Assembly (NCBI GenBank): GCA_018399615.1 | Contig: JAGYNT010000004.1 | Span: 1-41,139 of the forward strand | Direction: 5' to 3' | Length of the DNA stretch: 41,139 nucleotides | DNA from: Acholeplasmataceae bacterium | GTDB taxonomy: Bacteria; Bacillota_I; Bacilli_A; Acholeplasmatales; Acholeplasmataceae | Shown: positions 25,917 to 34,405 of the stretch, piece by piece | Numbering within the stretch: the stretch's first letter is position 1 | Layout of the letters: every line of letters begins with the position of its first letter | The notes under the pieces: model-generated | What the model saw: the letters and a program-made list of their open reading frames with translations, nothing else | What the model was told of the DNA's origin: nothing | Database searches by the model: none | Program-made: the position numbers and the translations under genes

Positions 25917-26779
25917 ATGGCCACCTTCCCTTTGATCGCGGGATGCGGATGGTAGTCCTCGATCACGATGTCCTCATACGTGAAGTCGAACAGGTTCTTG
26001 ACCCATGGATCGAGTTTCAGCGTCGGCAGTTTCCGGACGTCTCTTTTGAGCTGCTTTTCCATCTGTTCGAAGTGGTTCTCATAGATATGCGCGTCGCCGA
26101 GCGAATGGATCAGACTCGAAGCACGGTATCCCGTGACGTGCGCGACCATTTCCAAGAGCAGAGCATAGGAAGCGATATTGAAAGGAACGCCCAAAAAGAC
26201 ATCCGCACTCCGTTGATAGAGATGAAGGGAAAGGTCCTTTCCGCTCACGTAAAACTGCATGAAAGCATGGCACGGAGCGAGCGCCATCCGGTCGAGTTCC
26301 GGCGGATTCCAGGCACTCACGATCATCCGTCTGGAATCCGGGTTTTCCTTGAGTGACACGAGCACTTCCCTAAGTTGGTCCACCCCGTTGAAGTTACGCC
26401 ACTGCGCGCCGTAAACAGGACCGAGATCACCGTGTTCTGCTGCGAATTCATCGTCCTTTTTGATCCGTTCGACGAACTGCTCAATCGTTTCTCCGGCATA
26501 ACCGACCGAACTTCGATAGCGCTCAAAGGGCCATTCGTTCCATATTCTCACGCCGTGATCGACCAAATAGCGGATGTTGGTCGAGCCTGAGATGAACCAG
26601 AGGAGTTCGTGGATGATCGATTTCATGTGGACGCGTTTGGTCGTCACAAGCGGAAATCCCTCTTTCAGGTCGAACCGCATCTGATAGCCGAAGACGCTTT
26701 TGGTTCGAATCTTCGTCCGATTGTCCTTCATGATGCCTTTTTCAAGGACGTGACCTGCGAGTTTCACATACTGTTCCAT
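25913..26779 (-). CDS. thyA: Thymidylate synthase ThyA
   Basis: 288 residues. It converts dUMP to dTMP with methylene-tetrahydrofolate. Seen: [37 protein letters not shown] at the start, the catalytic Cys in [12 protein letters not shown] (~168), [20 protein letters not shown] and [11 protein letters not shown]. Start ATG follows GAGGG-containing sequence after pepV. It overlaps folA by 4 bases; comEB elsewhere in the window can supply its dUMP. Confidence 0.97.
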   Translation of the reverse strand: MEQYVKLAGHVLEKGIMKDNRTKIRTKSVFGYQMRFDLKEGFPLVTTKRVHMKSIIHELLWFISGSTNIRYLVDHGVRIWNEWPFERYRSSVGYAGETIEQFVERIKKDDEFAAEHGDLGPVYGAQWRNFNGVDQLREVLVSLKENPDSRRMIVSAWNPPELDRMALAPCHAFMQFYVSGKDLSLHLYQRSADVFLGVPFNIASYALLLEMVAHVTGYRASSLIHSLGDAHIYENHFEQMEKQLKRDVRKLPTLKLDPWVKNLFDFTYEDIVIEDYHPHPAIKGKVAI

Positions 26780-26794
26780 ATCGGAAAACGCCCT

Positions 26795-28177
26795 CTACTT
26801 GGAAAGCTCATAGAGCGCTTCGGTATAGATGATCGTGGCCAGCAAGAGATCATCGATGTCGATGAACTCGTTCTTCTGGTGGATATAGGTCGGTTTTTCG
26901 AGGAAATGAGGGCCGAAAGCGACCGAATTCGGCATCGCGCGAGCGAACGTGCCGCCACCGATCGATATCGGTTCGGCCGTCTGGTCGTTCGTATGCTTTT
27001 TGTAGACGTCCATGAGTTTGGTCACGAGTTTCGAGGAAGGATCGGTATAGATCAGTTCCTTGTGGTTGTCGACGGTCAGAGTCGCATCAAATGCCTCGAC
27101 CTTGGCACGCATGACGTCGACCACATCGGAAAAAATGACGCCACGCGGATAGCGAAGATTGAGCGAGATCGAATACGTGTCGTCCTTGGTCGTGATCACG
27201 CCGAAGTTGTTGGTGAGCGCACCCATTTCCCGATCGATGTAATCGATCGAAAGCTTCTTGCCGTGGAAATCCTGATGCAGGTATGTCCGAACGAGTTCGA
27301 CGAGCTTCGATTCGATCTTTGTTTCGATCAGAAAAGCGAACATGCGGTCGATGGCATTATCCCCTTCTTCCGGTGTCGAACCGTGCGCGCTCTTTCCGGT
27401 CACGCTCAACAGATAATACCGGTCGAACGTCTCGACGCTTCCCTTGAGTCCCGTTTTTTTCAGGTAGGATTCGAAAGCCTGCTCGTAGTCCTTGGTCTTG
27501 GCAAGTTTCGCCGTTGCGTAATCCGGAACCATGTTGTCACGAAAACCGCCATCGATACCGAGAAGATCGCCTTTTTCGAGTTTCCCTTCGATGACGATGC
27601 GCGAAATGCCCTTTTCCGCGTAGATCAAAGGGAAATCCGCGTCGGGAATAAACCCGGCAACGGGGACTTCGGGATATATGCTGAAATAGTGACGCATGCA
27701 ACGCCATGCGGTTTCCTCATCGTTTCCAAGGATCAGTTTGACGCGTTTGTCGAGGGGCACCCCGAGTTCTTTCAAAATCTTCATGGCATAATAAACGGCG
27801 ATCGTCGGGCCCTTGTCATCTTCGGTACCCCGGCCATACATCCGGCCATCGTGGATTTCCGCCCCATACGGATCATAGGTCCAGTCATTCCCGGCCGGAA
27901 CGACGTCCAGGTGGCCGATCATGCCGATGAAGTCCTTCTGTTCGCCGAATTCGATATGTCCGGCATATCCGTCCAGATTGACGGTCTTGAATCCGTCGCG
28001 TTCGCCGAGGCGAAGAACGTAATCGAGTGCCTCTTTCGTGCCCTCGCCGAATGGTGCTCCCTTGCGGCTCGGGTCATAGTCGGTCAATTCGGAATTGATT
28101 CGGATCAGGCCGCGAAGGTCGTCGATCATCTGATCCTTTCTTTTCATGACCTCTTCTTTGAAATGGATGCTTTTCAT
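26795..28177 (-). CDS. pepV: M20 family dipeptidase PepV
   Basis: 460 residues. A zinc aminopeptidase/dipeptidase. Seen: IGMIGHLDVVPAG (His-Asp zinc ligands), GRGTEDDKGP, GNDEETAW (catalytic Glu pair) and late SIGGGTFARAMPNSVAFGP. The ATG at 28177 gives an N-terminus (MKSIHFKEEVMKRKDQM) that aligns with known PepV starts. The nearest strong ribosome binding site, AAAGGAGG, lies ~35 bases upstream and instead serves an 8-codon ORF ending in ATGA on this start. It heads the pepV-thyA-folA-plsC operon, with 15 bases to thyA. Confidence 0.93.
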   Translation of the reverse strand: MKSIHFKEEVMKRKDQMIDDLRGLIRINSELTDYDPSRKGAPFGEGTKEALDYVLRLGERDGFKTVNLDGYAGHIEFGEQKDFIGMIGHLDVVPAGNDWTYDPYGAEIHDGRMYGRGTEDDKGPTIAVYYAMKILKELGVPLDKRVKLILGNDEETAWRCMRHYFSIYPEVPVAGFIPDADFPLIYAEKGISRIVIEGKLEKGDLLGIDGGFRDNMVPDYATAKLAKTKDYEQAFESYLKKTGLKGSVETFDRYYLLSVTGKSAHGSTPEEGDNAIDRMFAFLIETKIESKLVELVRTYLHQDFHGKKLSIDYIDREMGALTNNFGVITTKDDTYSISLNLRYPRGVIFSDVVDVMRAKVEAFDATLTVDNHKELIYTDPSSKLVTKLMDVYKKHTNDQTAEPISIGGGTFARAMPNSVAFGPHFLEKPTYIHQKNEFIDIDDLLLATIIYTEALYELSK

Positions 28178-28200
28178 TGTTTAAAGTCCGGGAACGCCAT
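28174..28200 (-). CDS. Possible 8-codon leader ORF of pepV
   Basis: ATG GCG TTC CCG GAC TTT AAA CAA TGA encodes MAFPDFKQ. It is preceded by AAAGGAGG with a 12-base spacer, and its TGA overlaps the pepV ATG as ATGA. This geometry suggests translational coupling. An alternative is a single-base error joining it to pepV as an N-terminal extension, but known PepV proteins start at the downstream ATG. Confidence 0.4.
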   Translation of the reverse strand: MAFPDFKQ

Positions 28201-28242
28201 CGCGTTTCCCGTCCTCCTTTCCGTGTTGTGCAGGATAACTCT

Positions 28243-28271
28243 ATTTTAGCACAGTTTCACGGCCTTTTCAC
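28243..28271 (-). promoter_or_regulatory. Promoter of pepV-thyA-folA-plsC
   Basis: Minus strand GTGAAA (28266-28271), 17-base spacer, TGC-TAAAAT (28243-28248), an extended -10 type, upstream of the leader ORF. Confidence 0.5.
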
Positions 28272-28283
28272 GCGTTTGACGAT

Positions 28284-28333
28284 AAAAAAACCTTGGGTCG
28301 CGTCACTCTGTTCTAAGTATACGCGACCCAAGG
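28284..28333 (-). terminator. Terminator of ssb
   Basis: CCTTGGGTCGCGT pairs with ACGCGACCCAAGG (13 bp) followed on the minus strand by TTTTTTT. It lies just downstream of the ssb stop, making ssb monocistronic. Confidence 0.93.
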
Positions 28334-28342
28334 CAGGTCCAC

Positions 28343-28711
28343 CTATGATTTCTTTTTGTCGTCCTTCTTTTCGGTCGTCCGTTCCGTATGCTTCGGTGAA
28401 GACAGATACGTGATCCGTTCGGCGATCACATCGAGCATGGTCAGTTTCTTTTCCTCATCGAGTTCGTACTTCCACGTCTGAACGCGTCCTTTGAGTGCGA
28501 CCATGACGCCTTTCGTACAGTAGGATTCGATCGCGGTTGCGAGTCCTTCCCAGGCCGTACAACGGATGAAATCCGTTTCATAGACCCCTTCCATATTCTT
28601 GAAAGGTCTTTGTACGGCCAAGGTAAGGTCACTGACCTTTCTGCCGTCTTCGAGTATCTTCACTTCGATGTCGTGGGTCAGACGTCCGACCAGAATAATT
28701 TGATTGAGCAT
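28343..28711 (-). CDS. ssb: Single-stranded DNA-binding protein, SsbB-like
   Basis: 122 residues: one OB-fold (MLNQIILVGRLTHDIEVKILEDGRKV ... ERITYLS) and a short charged tail ending KKDDKKKS. The usual acidic tip (DDDIPF type) that recruits repair proteins is absent, as in the competence-type SsbB of Bacillus. It may be a second SSB, with the rpsF-ssb-rpsR copy elsewhere; that is inference. ATG 28711 follows AAAGGAGAAGG; the ORF track adds 8 codons. Confidence 0.88.
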   Translation of the reverse strand: MLNQIILVGRLTHDIEVKILEDGRKVSDLTLAVQRPFKNMEGVYETDFIRCTAWEGLATAIESYCTKGVMVALKGRVQTWKYELDEEKKLTMLDVIAERITYLSSPKHTERTTEKKDDKKKS

Positions 28712-28851
28712 GTCCTTCTCCTTTTTTATTACCATTGTAGCGGAGAAGTCCGAATCAGGGAAATGGCCGTTTCACTCGTTCACATGCCTCGTATTGATGA
28801 AATACGTCATCATTTGCGCGAATACGAGCGTCAAAGCGGCTTATCTCGCGA

Positions 28852-28895
28852 GCCCCGATTCGTTTCGATAAAAATCAATCGAATCAGGCTTTTTT
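28852..28895 (+). terminator. Rho-independent terminator-like hairpin on the plus strand
   Basis: AGCC-CC-GATTCG and CGAATC-A-GGCT form an imperfect stem followed by TTTTTT on the plus strand, at the 3' end of the minus-strand peptidase gene. No plus-strand gene that would need it is recognised between 28740 and 28850, where I otherwise see nothing. In the minus direction there is no T-tract. Confidence 0.4.
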
Positions 28896-30158
28896 GTAGA
28901 TCAGTACGGACATGTTTCCGTTCTTCATGGACTCGAACGCTTCTAGGAGATCCTCGTATGTCAGATTTTTCAAAAGAGGAACGACATCGAAAAGCGAGAT
29001 CCCCATCTGGGCGTACTTTCCATAGAGGTGGGCTTTCGTTTCCAAATGATTGAGCGCGTAGATGAACTGACCGATATAGCTTTTTTTATGGCGTTCAAAG
29101 GTCATCTCATCGATGATCCGTTCCGCCTGATGCTTGAGAAGATCCACGAGGTAGTCTCTGAGCTTGGCGACCCGTCTGGTCTCAGCGAAAACAACAATGA
29201 GTTCCGCTTTGTGTTCGAACGTTGTCTGAACGTAGAAACTTTCGTTGATCCACTCCTTTTCAAAGAGATCCTCATAGGCAACAGACGATGAGCCGAGCAG
29301 CATGTTCGTCAGGATCGACATCGCGAGTTCGCGAACAAACCTCTTTTCTTTTGTCAGGCGAATCGGTTTCAACTTGATTCCGATCATGATCTTGTCGATG
29401 CCTGCCGGTTTGTACGTTCTCGCTTTCGATCGGACGACACGCTTTTTCTCTTTCGGATCGAGCGAACGCGGTACCGGATGTCTGACCGGATACTTTTTGT
29501 CGTAGTTCTTGAAAAATGTCAGGATTGCCGGAAGATCGATCTTGCCGGCAATGACGACCGTGCGATTGCTCGGTTGGTAGAAGACGCGATGAATCTTTTT
29601 AAGCGTATCGACCGTGATGTCCTTGATCGAAGACAGCGTTCCACCGATATCGTGTTTGATCGGATGGTCGTGGTAGAGATTCAGATACAGTTCGTTCTGC
29701 ATCTCCATATTGATGTCATCCATATACATCTTGAGTTCCTCGGCAATGATCGAGCGTTCACGGTCGACGTTCTCCTTGGTGAAATACGGCGTATCGATCA
29801 TGTCGAACAGGTGCGTCAAGGCGATCATGACGTTGTCGGTGGCGGAAAAAAGATAGGACGTCTGGTCATAGGACGTCATGGCATTGGCGTCCACGCCAAG
29901 CGTTGAAAACTTCTGGAAGGCATCGCCGTAAGGCATGGCGAAGATCTGGTGTTCGAAGAAATGGGCGGTACCGGGGGGCGTAACAACCTTTTTACCGTCT
30001 GTCATGAACTCGAGATCAAGTGCGCCATAGGCGACACTCACTTCGACATAGGTCGTGAAATAAGGCTCGTTCTTGGGCAGAATGTGGACCTTCATTCCGT
30101 TTTTCAACCGTAGAACATAGACCGTTTCCCGAGATTTCGCTCGACTTTTCCGTATCAT
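28884..30158 (-). CDS. M16 zinc peptidase (YmfH-like, active-site motif present)
   Basis: 424 residues. The inverted zinc motif HFFEH is at residues 66-70, with the expected downstream acidic residues in IAEELKMY (~140). The two-domain M16 layout continues with VIAGKIDLPAIL. It pairs with the upstream gene, whose product lacks this motif, so the two probably form an active/inactive heteromer as in Bacillus YmfF-YmfH. Its ATG overlaps the corrected stop of that gene (ATGA). The substrate is unknown. Confidence 0.88.
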   Translation of the reverse strand: MIRKSRAKSRETVYVLRLKNGMKVHILPKNEPYFTTYVEVSVAYGALDLEFMTDGKKVVTPPGTAHFFEHQIFAMPYGDAFQKFSTLGVDANAMTSYDQTSYLFSATDNVMIALTHLFDMIDTPYFTKENVDRERSIIAEELKMYMDDINMEMQNELYLNLYHDHPIKHDIGGTLSSIKDITVDTLKKIHRVFYQPSNRTVVIAGKIDLPAILTFFKNYDKKYPVRHPVPRSLDPKEKKRVVRSKARTYKPAGIDKIMIGIKLKPIRLTKEKRFVRELAMSILTNMLLGSSSVAYEDLFEKEWINESFYVQTTFEHKAELIVVFAETRRVAKLRDYLVDLLKHQAERIIDEMTFERHKKSYIGQFIYALNHLETKAHLYGKYAQMGISLFDVVPLLKNLTYEDLLEAFESMKNGNMSVLIYKKA

Positions 30159-31364
30159 GGCCGTTCACCCCGCAAAGCACGTAGACAGTATCGAGCGAGA
30201 GCTCTTGAGCAGCACGACGGACATCATCCGCGGTCGTCTTTCGGATGAGTTCGAGTCTTCTTCGATCGATTCGTCGCGACCGAGAATATCCTTGATGAAA
30301 GCCTTGTGCGTAAGCACGGATTGTCGATCCAAACTCGACTTGACGTGATTCTCGTAATACATGGACGCGGATCTGAGGTCGTCTTCCGTGATCCCGTGAT
30401 TCTTCACCTTTTCGATTTCATTTCGGATACCTTCAAGCGCCTTTCCTCGCATGGAAACGTCGACGCCGCTGCTGATCATCAGAACGCCCTTATAGGGATC
30501 GTACCCCGATTGTATGTCGTAACAAAGCCCTTCCTTTTCGCGAATCTCCTTGAAAAGTCTGCTTTCCGGGTAACCGCCGATGACCAGATTCAAAATCATC
30601 GCCGCCGTATAAAGGGAGTCGTCACGATAGATCGGCACGTGGTAGCCGATTTTCAAAATCGCCTGTTTCATGTCGGTCTGATCTTCGATCGTGAGCAGTT
30701 TCTTCCGTGGCTTTCGGAAAAAGAGTCTGAGTTCGTGTTCATTCTTCTTTTCGTCTTGAAAAAGCGCACGCAGATCGTCTTCCTCTTCCCGGTTGATCCG
30801 TCCACTCATGACAAACGTCCTGGGATTGTTCAAAAAGACGTCTTCATAGTATGCATGAAGTCCGTCGGCACTGGCGCTTTTCAGTTCCGAGCGTCTGCCG
30901 CTGATAGGGGCCGCGTATGCGTCCCCTTTGAAAAAGTGTTTGTGAAACTGCATCTGGGCGTAGAGACGTTTTCGGTCTTTGAGCGTATCCCACTGTTCCT
31001 TGAGCATACGGATTTCCTCATTGAACAATTCCTCTTTGAAAAACGGACGGTCATAGAGAACATCATGGAACAGGGTTGCCGCTTTGTGCAGAAGCGAGGC
31101 GTCTTCGATGATCTTCGGGTCGGGAAACGTCAGGGCGATCTGAATGACGTTCAAGTTGGACAAACGGTGAATGTTCGTCGTGAAATAGGCACCGTAGAGA
31201 AACTCCAGGTGCTCGTTCATCTTCTTCTTCGTACCGATCGAAGGTGTGTGTGACGTAAGCAGACGCGGCAATAAAAAACGATACAAGCGCGTATGCTGTT
31301 CGTCTTGATCGGTGAAGTATGCCGCGAGCTGTATCGTTTTGAAGTCGTTGTTGAGGATGATCAT
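30155..31364 (-). CDS. M16 peptidase-like protein lacking zinc motif (YmfF-like), 3' end frame-broken
   Basis: About 399 residues. The M16 fold is visible (HLEFLYGAYFTTNIHRLSNLNVIQI at the place of the zinc site, later ILNLVIGGYPESRLFKEIREKEGLCYDIQSGYD), but no HxxEH is present. It is probably the regulatory or substrate-holding partner of the next gene. The last ~40 codons are out of frame: after GRDESIEE another frame reads LELIRKTTADDVRRAAQELSLD then TVYVL. One more base in a run of Gs would give CGGERP and a TGA overlapping the next ATG. Two missing single bases explain this. It follows deoD with a 1-base overlap. Confidence 0.85.
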
Positions 31365-32074
31365 CAGATGCTGTTCAAGGCGATCTCGATCATTTTCGTA
31401 AAAGCGACTTGTCTTTCACTTGACGTCGTCGCTTCCTTCGTCACCAAAGAGTCGGAGACCGTCAGAAGACACGCGGCCTTTTTACCCAGAGCCTTGGCGT
31501 TCGCGAACAATGCGAAGGACTCCATCTCGACGGCTTTGGCATCGTGTTCTTCGTGGATCGTCTTGTAGTCATCGGTATTCAAGCGATAGAAGACATCCGA
31601 GGAATGGACGGTCGCCCGGTGAATCGGAATATTGAGTTTGTCGGCTGCTTTGATGATCCGGTTGTTCAGGGGTTTGGATGCGGGAAGTTGTTTGCGGTTC
31701 GAGACGCCGAGCGTCTTGGCATAGGTCGATTCGCTATACGCCCGGTCAACCAGGATGACGTCATAGAGATCGAGTTCGTCGGTGTATGCGCCGCAGGAAC
31801 CGACACGTATGATCTTTTCGACACCGTAAAAGGCATAGAGTTCATAACTGTAAATGCCGATGCTCGGCATGCCCATGCCGGACCCCATGACCGTCACTTT
31901 TTTCTTTCCGTATCGTCCGGTATAGGCGTACATGTTTCGGACCGTGTTGACGCATTTGACATCCGTCAAAAAGGTTTCGGCGATGAATTTCGCCCGCAAC
32001 GGATCACCGGGCATGAGCACGGTCTTCTGAATGACATTCAGGTTGTCCACTTCAATATGAGGAGTCGGTATCAC
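31364..32074 (-). CDS. deoD: Purine-nucleoside phosphorylase DeoD
   Basis: 236 residues. It splits purine nucleosides with phosphate. Seen: MPGDPLRAKFIAETFL, MGSGMGMPSIGIYSYEL, VGSCGA and the C-terminal VTKEATTSSERQVAFTKM. The ORF track starts 23 codons earlier inside deoC. The GTG at 32074 (reading VIPTPHIEVDN) follows GGAAGGGAG and gives the family-standard length, so it is preferred. It overlaps deoC by 23 bases and the peptidase gene by 1. Confidence 0.93.
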   Translation of the reverse strand: MIPTPHIEVDNLNVIQKTVLMPGDPLRAKFIAETFLTDVKCVNTVRNMYAYTGRYGKKKVTVMGSGMGMPSIGIYSYELYAFYGVEKIIRVGSCGAYTDELDLYDVILVDRAYSESTYAKTLGVSNRKQLPASKPLNNRIIKAADKLNIPIHRATVHSSDVFYRLNTDDYKTIHEEHDAKAVEMESFALFANAKALGKKAACLLTVSDSLVTKEATTSSERQVAFTKMIEIALNSI

Positions 32075-32726
32075 TGTGTTTTCTCCCTTCCGTGACGATG
32101 TTGACGCCACTAGAGGTGCCGATGCGGGAAGCGCCGGCTTCAATCATTCGGATGGCATCCTCGTAGGAACGAACGCCACCTGACGCTTTGACAAGTGCAC
32201 GGTCCTTGACCGTATCTTTCATCAGTCTGACGTCTTCGAGCCGTGCGCCGCCACTCCCGAAACCGGTCGATGTCTTGACGAATTGCGCACCGGCTTCAAC
32301 GACGAGTTTCGACGCCAAGGCGATTTCTTTCGATGTCAGATAACACGTCTCGATAATGACCTTGACGGTCCTGCCGTTCGCTTTTTTGAGAACACCGGCG
32401 ATTTCAGCGCGAACGTAATCTTCATTTCCCTGTTTGAGCTGATAGACGTTGATGACCATATCGAGTTCATCGGCTCCCATCTGAACGGCTTCTTCCGCTT
32501 CCTGCACTTTGGTGTTGATCGTGTGCGTCCCGTGGGGGAACCCGATAACCGTACAGACGAGGACATCCGTGTCCTCGAGTGCTTCCTGACAGTAAGGCAC
32601 CCAGATCGGATTGACGCAGACACTTTTGAAATCATAGGTCTTCGCTTCCTCGATCAGTCTGTCGATATCGTCCTTGGTAACGGCGGGGCCGAGTTTCGTG
32701 TGGTCGATCATCTTGTTGAGTTTCAT
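32052..32726 (-). CDS. deoC: Deoxyribose-phosphate aldolase
   Basis: 224 residues. It cleaves 2-deoxyribose-5-phosphate to acetaldehyde and glyceraldehyde-3-phosphate. Seen: N-terminal IDHTKLGPAVTKDDI, VCVNPIWVPYC, the Schiff-base Lys in VKTSTGFG (~150), and the end GASRIGTSSGVNIV. ATG follows TAGGAGGTTTACAC. It lies 42 bases after the unknown 284 aa gene and overlaps deoD, forming a deoxynucleoside catabolic pair. Confidence 0.96.
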   Translation of the reverse strand: MKLNKMIDHTKLGPAVTKDDIDRLIEEAKTYDFKSVCVNPIWVPYCQEALEDTDVLVCTVIGFPHGTHTINTKVQEAEEAVQMGADELDMVINVYQLKQGNEDYVRAEIAGVLKKANGRTVKVIIETCYLTSKEIALASKLVVEAGAQFVKTSTGFGSGGARLEDVRLMKDTVKDRALVKASGGVRSYEDAIRMIEAGASRIGTSSGVNIVTEGRKHSDTDSSY

Positions 32727-32768
32727 GTGTAAACCTCCTAAAAATCATGGTGTGAAACATGGCGTGAT

Positions 32769-33623
32769 TCAATCGATCAGGCAATCGATCTTGCATTCCT
32801 GAAACGATTTGTCAAGTAAAACATGATCCGCCTTGCGGGCGATCTTGTGGACCTTCTTCATGTTTTTGCGGGGAAGGACTCGCGTCCCTTTGATGAAACC
32901 GGGGACATCTTCCAGGTATTTGTCGATCAGATTCTTGATTTCACCATAATCGATGACTTTGATCTGGTCGTTCTGTCGATAAAGCAGCATGTCGAGGTGC
33001 GGCGGAAATACCGTCAACGTCTGTTCCTTCCATTCGACCGCGATCCGGACATCACCCTGGTCCTGTCGGACGAAGTGATACATCGGGACATAGGTTCCGA
33101 GTTCCTTGTAGTACTTCTGCAAGTCGTACTGGTCGTCCTGGTACCTCAGAATCGATTGGAGTCTGTCCTTGGAAAGCACGCAATAATCGCTTAGGAGAAT
33201 CGGGTTCTTTTCCATGTATGCGTCCTTGACCAGTCGAAAGACTTTTTTCAAGGTCTCCAGGCGGAAAGGCTGGACATCTTCGAGCATCTCGTTGTAGATA
33301 TGCAAGTTGAATGTCGCGGAGACTTTCTTGACGAGTTCAAAGAGATAGTTGGCGAAATAGTCCGGCGTCAAAATCGGTATTTCGAGGTGAAAGTTGATAT
33401 CGAGAAATTTGGGATTCAAACGATAGATGTCCGGCACGTGTGTCTTCGGCGTCAAGAGAAAGCGGGCACGATATTTGAGTCTCGGATGCAAAAAATTGAA
33501 ACGCACGGAGTTTTCGTCCATTTCCACGGTCATACCTTCGATCCCGTCGAAATAGGCGATCAGTCTGTCCGGATCGATTTCACGCGTTCTTTCTTTGAAA
33601 AAGTGAATGTTGAAGTGGGCCAT
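32769..33623 (-). CDS. Unknown 284 aa protein, first gene of the deoC operon
   Basis: Not recognised. No signal peptide or membrane span; many aromatic and charged residues, mixed alpha/beta. Distinctive parts: FNIHFFKERTREIDPDRL at the start, RYRARF-like beta segments (LKYRARFLLTPKTHVPDIYRL), FPPHLDMLLYRQND and a basic C-terminal helix LPRKNMKKVHKIARKADH, ending in two Cys (ECKIDCLID). No catalytic motif can be named. Own promoter at 33648-33676 and AAGGAAGGTGG upstream of the ATG. Cotranscription with deoC-deoD-M16 genes does not explain its role. Confidence 0.8.
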   Translation of the reverse strand: MAHFNIHFFKERTREIDPDRLIAYFDGIEGMTVEMDENSVRFNFLHPRLKYRARFLLTPKTHVPDIYRLNPKFLDINFHLEIPILTPDYFANYLFELVKKVSATFNLHIYNEMLEDVQPFRLETLKKVFRLVKDAYMEKNPILLSDYCVLSKDRLQSILRYQDDQYDLQKYYKELGTYVPMYHFVRQDQGDVRIAVEWKEQTLTVFPPHLDMLLYRQNDQIKVIDYGEIKNLIDKYLEDVPGFIKGTRVLPRKNMKKVHKIARKADHVLLDKSFQECKIDCLID

Positions 33624-33647
33624 CGTTCCACCTTCCTTATCGTATCA

Positions 33648-33676
33648 ATTCTACCACAGAAAGACGTGATTGACAA
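33648..33676 (-). promoter_or_regulatory. Promoter of the unknown-deoC-deoD-M16 operon
   Basis: Minus strand TTGTCA (33671-33676), 17-base spacer, TAGAAT (33648-33653), directly after the surE stop. Confidence 0.8.
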
Positions 33677-34405
33677 TCAGTCTTCGAGTTCGCGAAGTCG
33701 CTTGAAATCCGTTCTTTCAAGCGTCAGCGGTGTGATCGAGATATAGCCTTCGTTGAAGGCCATGACATCCGTGTACGCTTCTTCTTCGAAGTTGACCAGG
33801 CTGCTCTTGATATGAAACACATTCGATCGTTCGCTTGCCACATAGGTGGCACGTTGAAAACGAAGTCCCTGTTTCGTCATTTTGACACCTTTTACGGACT
33901 TGAAACTCGATTTCGGAAAGTTGATATTCAGGATGCCGTCACCCTGATAGATCCCGGTTTCGAAGAGCGACTCGAAGAGATTGATCGTCTCATCGAGCAA
34001 ATAGGGCAAGCGGGGGTTATGAGCGGATATGGCGATCGCGTCATATCCGAGCACCTTGGCTTCATATGCCGCAGCAACCGTTCCCGAGTAGAGAATGTCT
34101 TTGGCGATATTCTGGCCGTAGTTGATGCCGGAAACGACGAGATCGAAGTCGATGTCGTATACTTTGAGCCCGAGTCGCACGGAATCGGCCGGTGTTCCAT
34201 CGACGACGAGCGTCTTTTTCGAACCGAAGATCGGTTGTACGAAAGACGTCTCGATCCGGTTGCGAATGGTAATCGCGTGACTTTTCGCGCTCTGGTGATC
34301 TTTGGGAGCGGACACGTAGACGTCGGCGAAATTGGCGAGTGCCCGAACGAGCAGGTGAAGTCCTTCGGCCTGATACCCGTCGTCATTGACAATCAGGATG
34401 TTCAT
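33677..34405 (-). CDS. surE: 5'/3'-nucleotidase SurE
   Basis: 242 residues. Metal-dependent phosphatase of nucleoside monophosphates. The N-terminal NILIVNDDGYQAEG holds the metal-binding Asp8-Asp9; VDGTPADSVRLG and VSGINYGQNIAKDILYSGTVAAA complete the active site. The ORF track adds 12 codons; the ATG at 34405 matches the family and overlaps the ileS stop by 4 bases, so it is translationally coupled to ileS and under the Ile T-box. Confidence 0.95.
   Translation of the reverse strand: MNILIVNDDGYQAEGLHLLVRALANFADVYVSAPKDHQSAKSHAITIRNRIETSFVQPIFGSKKTLVVDGTPADSVRLGLKVYDIDFDLVVSGINYGQNIAKDILYSGTVAAAYEAKVLGYDAIAISAHNPRLPYLLDETINLFESLFETGIYQGDGILNINFPKSSFKSVKGVKMTKQGLRFQRATYVASERSNVFHIKSSLVNFEEEAYTDVMAFNEGYISITPLTLERTDFKRLRELED

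Noticed and set aside
26609-28249. 546 aa plus-strand ORF opposite thyA/pepV
   Set aside because: Antisense shadow caused by codon bias of two firmly identified genes; no family resemblance.
28610-29053. 147 aa plus-strand ORF across the ssb/M16 gap
   Set aside because: Most of it is antisense to two real genes; only the middle ~45 codons lie in the gap and they resemble nothing.
30306-31253. 315 aa plus-strand ORF opposite the YmfF-like gene
   Set aside because: Antisense shadow of an M16 protein; no start signals.
7228-31364. Programmed frameshifting as explanation of the broken genes
   Set aside because: Breaks are numerous, in unrelated genes, clustered in patches and without slippery sequences or following structures; sequence error or decay fits better.
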